A DNA stretch of 7,630 bases. It comes from Paracoccaceae bacterium. GTDB lineage: Bacteria > Pseudomonadota > Alphaproteobacteria > Rhodobacterales > Rhodobacteraceae. The stretch covers positions 1-7,630 of the forward strand of contig SLQN01000453.1 of NCBI GenBank assembly GCA_007131465.1. Direction: 5' to 3'. The position numbers and the translations under genes were made by a program. The notes below the pieces were generated by a model. It made no database searches and had not been told where the DNA came from. It saw only the letters and a program-made list of their open reading frames with translations. Positions 4,504 through 7,630 of the stretch are shown here, in pieces; the stretch's first letter is position 1; every line of letters starts with the position of its first letter.

Positions 4504-7398
4504 TCAGGCTCTCATCCGCTGGCCAGCAGGGTCGTGGAATACCGGGGCGACTACCTTGGCGGGGATGGTCCGATCCGGCAGGCGCACCACCACGCGCTCG
4601 CCCACCCGCGCCTTGCCATCGTGCAGCAGCGCCAGCCCTACCCAGCGATCCAGCACCACCGAGCGCGCGCAGGCCGTCACCAGCCCTTCTGAGGCTTCGC
4701 GCCGCCCGCCCGGCGTGATCGGTGCCCCCTCCGGCAGGGCCGCGCCGGGGTCTTCGGGCAGCAGGCCCACCAGTTCCCGCCGCACCTGCCCGGATGCGCG
4801 GCGCAGACGGACGGATCGCAGCCCGATGAAATCACCCTTCCTGACGGCCATGGCCCAGCCCATACCCAGATCATAGGGGTCAACCGTGCCATCGACCTCA
4901 TGCCCCAGCGACAGGAACCCCTTTTCGACGCGCAGCACATGATTGGCCTCTGACCCGATGGGGCTGATCCCCTCCCCCGCGCCCGCGTCCAGAAGTGCGC
5001 CCCAAAGCGCGGGCAAATCGCGCGGGCGGACATTGATCTCATAGGATAATTCGCCCGTGAAACTGACCCGCGCCACGCGCGCGCGCACCCCCGCCACCTG
5101 CCCCTCGCGCAGCCCCATGAAGGGAAAGCCGTCGGTTGACAGGTCCATATCCGTCATCCGCGCCAGCACCTGCCGGGCAAGCGGACCGCAGAGTGTGGCA
5201 TTCATCCATTGATGGGTCAGGTTCACGATCCGCACCCGCCATTCCGGTCGGTCGAGCTGCACAATCTTTTCCAGATGCTGTCCCACGGCCTCGGCATTGC
5301 CGGTCGACGCGGACAGAAGGAACCGGTCTTCTGCCAGCCGGAAAGTCACCCCGTCATCGAAGATCAACCCGTCCTCGGTCAGCATCAGCCCGTAGCGCCC
5401 CATTCCGGGAGCAAGCGTGCCATAACGGGCCGTACAGGCATGTTCGATCAGGCGCGCCGCATCCGGCCCCTCGACGGCAAAAAGGCCAAGTGGCGCGCCA
5501 TCGTAGATTGCGACACCCTCGCGCACAGTGCGCGCCTCGCGGTCCACGGTTTGCTGAAACTCCTCGCCGGGCTGCGGATAATAGCCGGGACGACGCCAGC
5601 GCGCGCCAGCCTCATACATCACTGCCCCTTGCGCGATGTGCCAGTCTGTCAGGGGTGTATGGCGATAGGGCAACAGGCCCGGCCCCGCCCGTCCCCCGGC
5701 AATCGTGCCGAAACTGACAGGCGTGTAAGGCGCGCGAAACGTGGTCGTCCCGACCGCTCCCGGCGCGGCCCCCTGAAGCCCCGCCAGAATACCGATGACA
5801 TTGACATTGCCGGTCTTGCCCTGATCCAGCGCCATGCCCGCAGTCGTGTAGCGCTTGGCATGTTCGACCGCGCCATACCCTTCGCGCCGGGCAAGTTCGA
5901 TATCCGCAAGTGTCACATCATTCATCAGATCGACAAAGGCCTTGCCACCATTCGCAGTCTGCACGGCCCAGAGCGGTTCAATGCCATACGGTTCATCTTC
6001 CGCATGTGGCAGGTCTGGCAGGGCTGTGCCCAGATAGGCCGCCACGGCCCCTGCCCCGGACTGCAATGCCTGTTGCAGCCCGAAATGCCCATCTGCCGCG
6101 CCCACACTGGCCGAAGACTGGGCAGGCGTGTCGGGGCGGAAGGCCGCGATGCCGTCATCCCAGCGCAGCGTCCCACGCGACTGGGAATGCAGATGCACCG
6201 CAGGGTTCCAGCCGCCCGACACAGCCAGCAGATCGCAGGCGATGCGCTGCGATCTGCCACCAGTGACAGGCGCGACCGTGACGCCGCGCAAGCCCCTGCG
6301 CCCGAAACTGCCCTGCACCTGATGTCCGGCCAGAAGCGGCAGGTCGGAGGCCCTGACCCCGCTGCGGCTGTCGATCACGGCGGCAAGCTCTGTCCCCGCT
6401 GCCCGCAGATCGCGCGCCACCTCATGCCCGCTGTCATTATTGGTGAACACCACCGCGCGCCGCCCCGGTCTGATGCCCCAGCGATTGACATAGGCCTGCG
6501 CCGCAGAGGCCAGCATCACACCGGGGCGGTCATTGCCGGGAAAGACCAGCATCCGCTCGATCGCGCCCGTCGCACAGATCACATGGCGCGCGCGGACCCG
6601 CCAGCCGCGTTCGATCAGGCCGGGATGGTCGGGCGCGCGCTCCTGCACCATTGCCAGTCCATGCTCGCGCCAGCCCCAGACGGTGGCCTGTTGCAGATGT
6701 TTGACATTCGGCATTCCGGCAAGTTCGGCCACTGTCCTTGCGACCCAGTCCATGGCGGGTGCGCCATCAATCACGGCGTTACGCGCAAGCAGATTACCGC
6801 CCGCCTCGGTCCCCTCATCCACCAGCATCACACGCGTCCCGGCGCGCGCGGCTGACAGCGCCGCCATCAGCCCTGCCGGCCCTGCGCCTGCAATCAACAG
6901 GTCACAATGCGCATTGCGCGTCTCATAGCGGCCATCGGGCAGGATGTCCGGCGCAGGGGCCAGCCCGGCGGCCTTGCGGATCGCGGGCTCGAACAGATGC
7001 CAGGTCGGCCACATGAAGGTCTTGTAGTAAAAGCCAGCCGGGATCAGCCGCGAGACCAGCCCCGCCGCTGCGCCCAGATCAAACCGCACCGAAGGCCAGC
7101 CATGGATCGTGCGCACCTCCAGCCCGTCCCGCAGGGGCAGCACCGTCGGCACGACATTGCCCTGCCCCTGTGCGCCTGCCAGTGCGACCAGCGCTGCCGG
7201 TTCCTCGACCCCGGCACCCATGATCCCGCGCGGGCGGTGATACTTGAAACTGCGCGTCACGATCCGCACACCATTGGCCAGCAGGGCAGAGGCCAGCGTA
7301 TCGCCCTGATGCCCTGTCATCGCCTGCCCGTCAAAGTGAAAGCGCAAGACCCGCGACCGGTCGATCCGCCCGCCCTGCCCCATCCGCTCAGGCGCCAT
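4504..7398 (-). CDS. soxA: sarcosine oxidase-type alpha subunit
   Basis: This 964-residue protein is the large subunit of a heterotetrameric sarcosine oxidase-like enzyme. Known members oxidise sarcosine to glycine with oxygen, giving hydrogen peroxide and, with tetrahydrofolate, methylene-tetrahydrofolate; alpha binds NAD and folate. An N-terminal ferredoxin-like domain without iron-sulfur cysteines spans about 9-98 (GDTLASALLANG, SFKYHRPRG). The dinucleotide domain has GAGPAG at 171-176, an ATGA loop at 276-279 and the second nucleotide loop TNNDSG at 319-324. A linker precedes the T-protein-like folate domain from about 578 to the end, with YEAGARWRRPGYYP (595-608), FTGELSYEI (780-788) and GSEANHVLRVEKGF (815-828). 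An in-frame ATG at 7419 would add seven residues, but the ATG at 7398 has AGAGG six bases upstream and gives the usual family length. ATG 7383 is also possible. It overlaps the delta gene by 11 bases. The true substrate may be another N-methylated amino acid, since this family also includes non-sarcosine enzymes. Confidence 0.93.
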   Translation of the reverse strand: MAPERMGQGGRIDRSRVLRFHFDGQAMTGHQGDTLASALLANGVRIVTRSFKYHRPRGIMGAGVEEPAALVALAGAQGQGNVVPTVLPLRDGLEVRTIHGWPSVRFDLGAAAGLVSRLIPAGFYYKTFMWPTWHLFEPAIRKAAGLAPAPDILPDGRYETRNAHCDLLIAGAGPAGLMAALSAARAGTRVMLVDEGTEAGGNLLARNAVIDGAPAMDWVARTVAELAGMPNVKHLQQATVWGWREHGLAMVQERAPDHPGLIERGWRVRARHVICATGAIERMLVFPGNDRPGVMLASAAQAYVNRWGIRPGRRAVVFTNNDSGHEVARDLRAAGTELAAVIDSRSGVRASDLPLLAGHQVQGSFGRRGLRGVTVAPVTGGRSQRIACDLLAVSGGWNPAVHLHSQSRGTLRWDDGIAAFRPDTPAQSSASVGAADGHFGLQQALQSGAGAVAAYLGTALPDLPHAEDEPYGIEPLWAVQTANGGKAFVDLMNDVTLADIELARREGYGAVEHAKRYTTAGMALDQGKTGNVNVIGILAGLQGAAPGAVGTTTFRAPYTPVSFGTIAGGRAGPGLLPYRHTPLTDWHIAQGAVMYEAGARWRRPGYYPQPGEEFQQTVDREARTVREGVAIYDGAPLGLFAVEGPDAARLIEHACTARYGTLAPGMGRYGLMLTEDGLIFDDGVTFRLAEDRFLLSASTGNAEAVGQHLEKIVQLDRPEWRVRIVNLTHQWMNATLCGPLARQVLARMTDMDLSTDGFPFMGLREGQVAGVRARVARVSFTGELSYEINVRPRDLPALWGALLDAGAGEGISPIGSEANHVLRVEKGFLSLGHEVDGTVDPYDLGMGWAMAVRKGDFIGLRSVRLRRASGQVRRELVGLLPEDPGAALPEGAPITPGGRREASEGLVTACARSVVLDRWVGLALLHDGKARVGERVVVRLPDRTIPAKVVAPVFHDPAGQRMRA

Positions 7399-7630
7399 GA
7401 CGCACCTCTGCAATGTCATGGGTCCGCGTGTCGCGCAGAACCGTCAGCCAGGCACCGCAGCCCCTTGCGTGACACCAGCGCTCCGGCACCGGACCGATGC
7501 GATTTTCGGGCACAGTCAGCCAATCGACCCAGGCGGCATCAGACACCTGTTCGGGGGCATCGGGCCGCCTTGGGGCCGCAGGGCCGCCATAGCTGAACTC
7601 TATCTCCGCCCGCGGCCCACAGAACGGGCA
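7388..7630 (-). CDS. soxD: sarcosine oxidase-type delta subunit (5' end missing at the window edge)
   Basis: The last 80 residues of the small zinc-binding delta subunit can be read; only about five to eight N-terminal residues should be missing. The visible part starts with CPFCGPRAEIEFSYGGPA and contains ERWCHARGCGAW (visible residues 50-61) and LRDTRTHDIAEVRHG near the end, all family signatures. The pair C-x2-C (visible 1 and 4) and the pair H-x3-C (visible 54 and 58) match the four zinc ligands known for this subunit. An extra Cys at visible position 53, next to the histidine, is not part of that set. The gene ends in TGA 11 bases inside the start of the alpha gene, which suggests translational coupling. 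In the standard order beta-delta-alpha-gamma, the catalytic beta subunit would lie immediately beyond position 7630. Confidence 0.92.
   Translation of the reverse strand, partial: CPFCGPRAEIEFSYGGPAAPRRPDAPEQVSDAAWVDWLTVPENRIGPVPERWCHARGCGAWLTVLRDTRTHDIAEVRHGA
7405..7409 (-). promoter_or_regulatory. ribosome binding site fixing the alpha-subunit start
   Basis: On the minus strand AGAGG lies six bases before the ATG at 7398, inside the end of the delta gene. No comparable site precedes the ATG at 7419 or the one at 7383, so 7398 is preferred. Confidence 0.65.

Noticed and set aside
5209..6855. A 548-codon open frame on the plus strand, antisense to the alpha-subunit gene.
   Set aside because: The protein is rich in Arg, His, Pro and Ala with no recognisable domain, and it lies entirely over a clearly real gene on the other strand. 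Long antisense frames are expected in GC-rich coding sequence.
6907..7596. A 229-codon plus-strand open frame opposite the start of alpha and the delta gene.
   Set aside because: It has no domain-like pattern, and both minus-strand genes beneath it are well supported.

Overview
The window is GC-rich and gene-dense, with short or no gaps between genes. It carries an amino-acid ABC transporter, a LysR-type regulator, a deacylase and three subunits of a heterotetrameric sarcosine oxidase-like enzyme. The base composition and this gene set suggest an alphaproteobacterium, most likely of the Rhodobacterales (Roseobacter/Paracoccus type). That placement is inferred from protein style and composition, not from a marker gene.

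Layout. Positions 1-1959 hold a minus-strand operon read right to left: an inner-membrane permease, a periplasmic substrate-binding protein, and the first 78 codons of a second permease that leaves the window at position 1. The ATPase is not in the window. Positions 1960-2132 form the only sizeable non-coding stretch (173 bases, AT-richer than its surroundings). It lies between divergent genes and holds candidate promoters for both directions and several small inverted repeats. Positions 2133-4012 hold a plus-strand pair: the LysR-type regulator and a zinc deacylase of the succinylglutamate desuccinylase/aspartoacylase family, overlapping by an ATGA. Positions 4009-7630 hold a second minus-strand operon: the delta subunit (5' end cut off by the window edge), alpha subunit and gamma subunit of a sarcosine oxidase-type flavoenzyme. 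The beta subunit is expected just beyond position 7630. The deacylase and the gamma subunit converge and share one CTAG as their two stop codons.

How the genes could work together. The parts fit an uptake-and-catabolism locus for a nitrogen-modified amino acid: import by the ABC system, hydrolysis of an amide by the deacylase, oxidative removal of an N-methyl (or other N-alkyl) group by the sarcosine oxidase-like complex, and control by the LysR protein. Each family assignment is well supported. The joint pathway and the substrate are inference. The binding protein lacks the aspartate that normally holds the free alpha-amino group of an amino acid, which fits an N-substituted ligand. No RNA gene, mobile element, CRISPR array or convincing terminator was seen, and apart from the 173-base divergent region no gap exceeds a few tens of bases.
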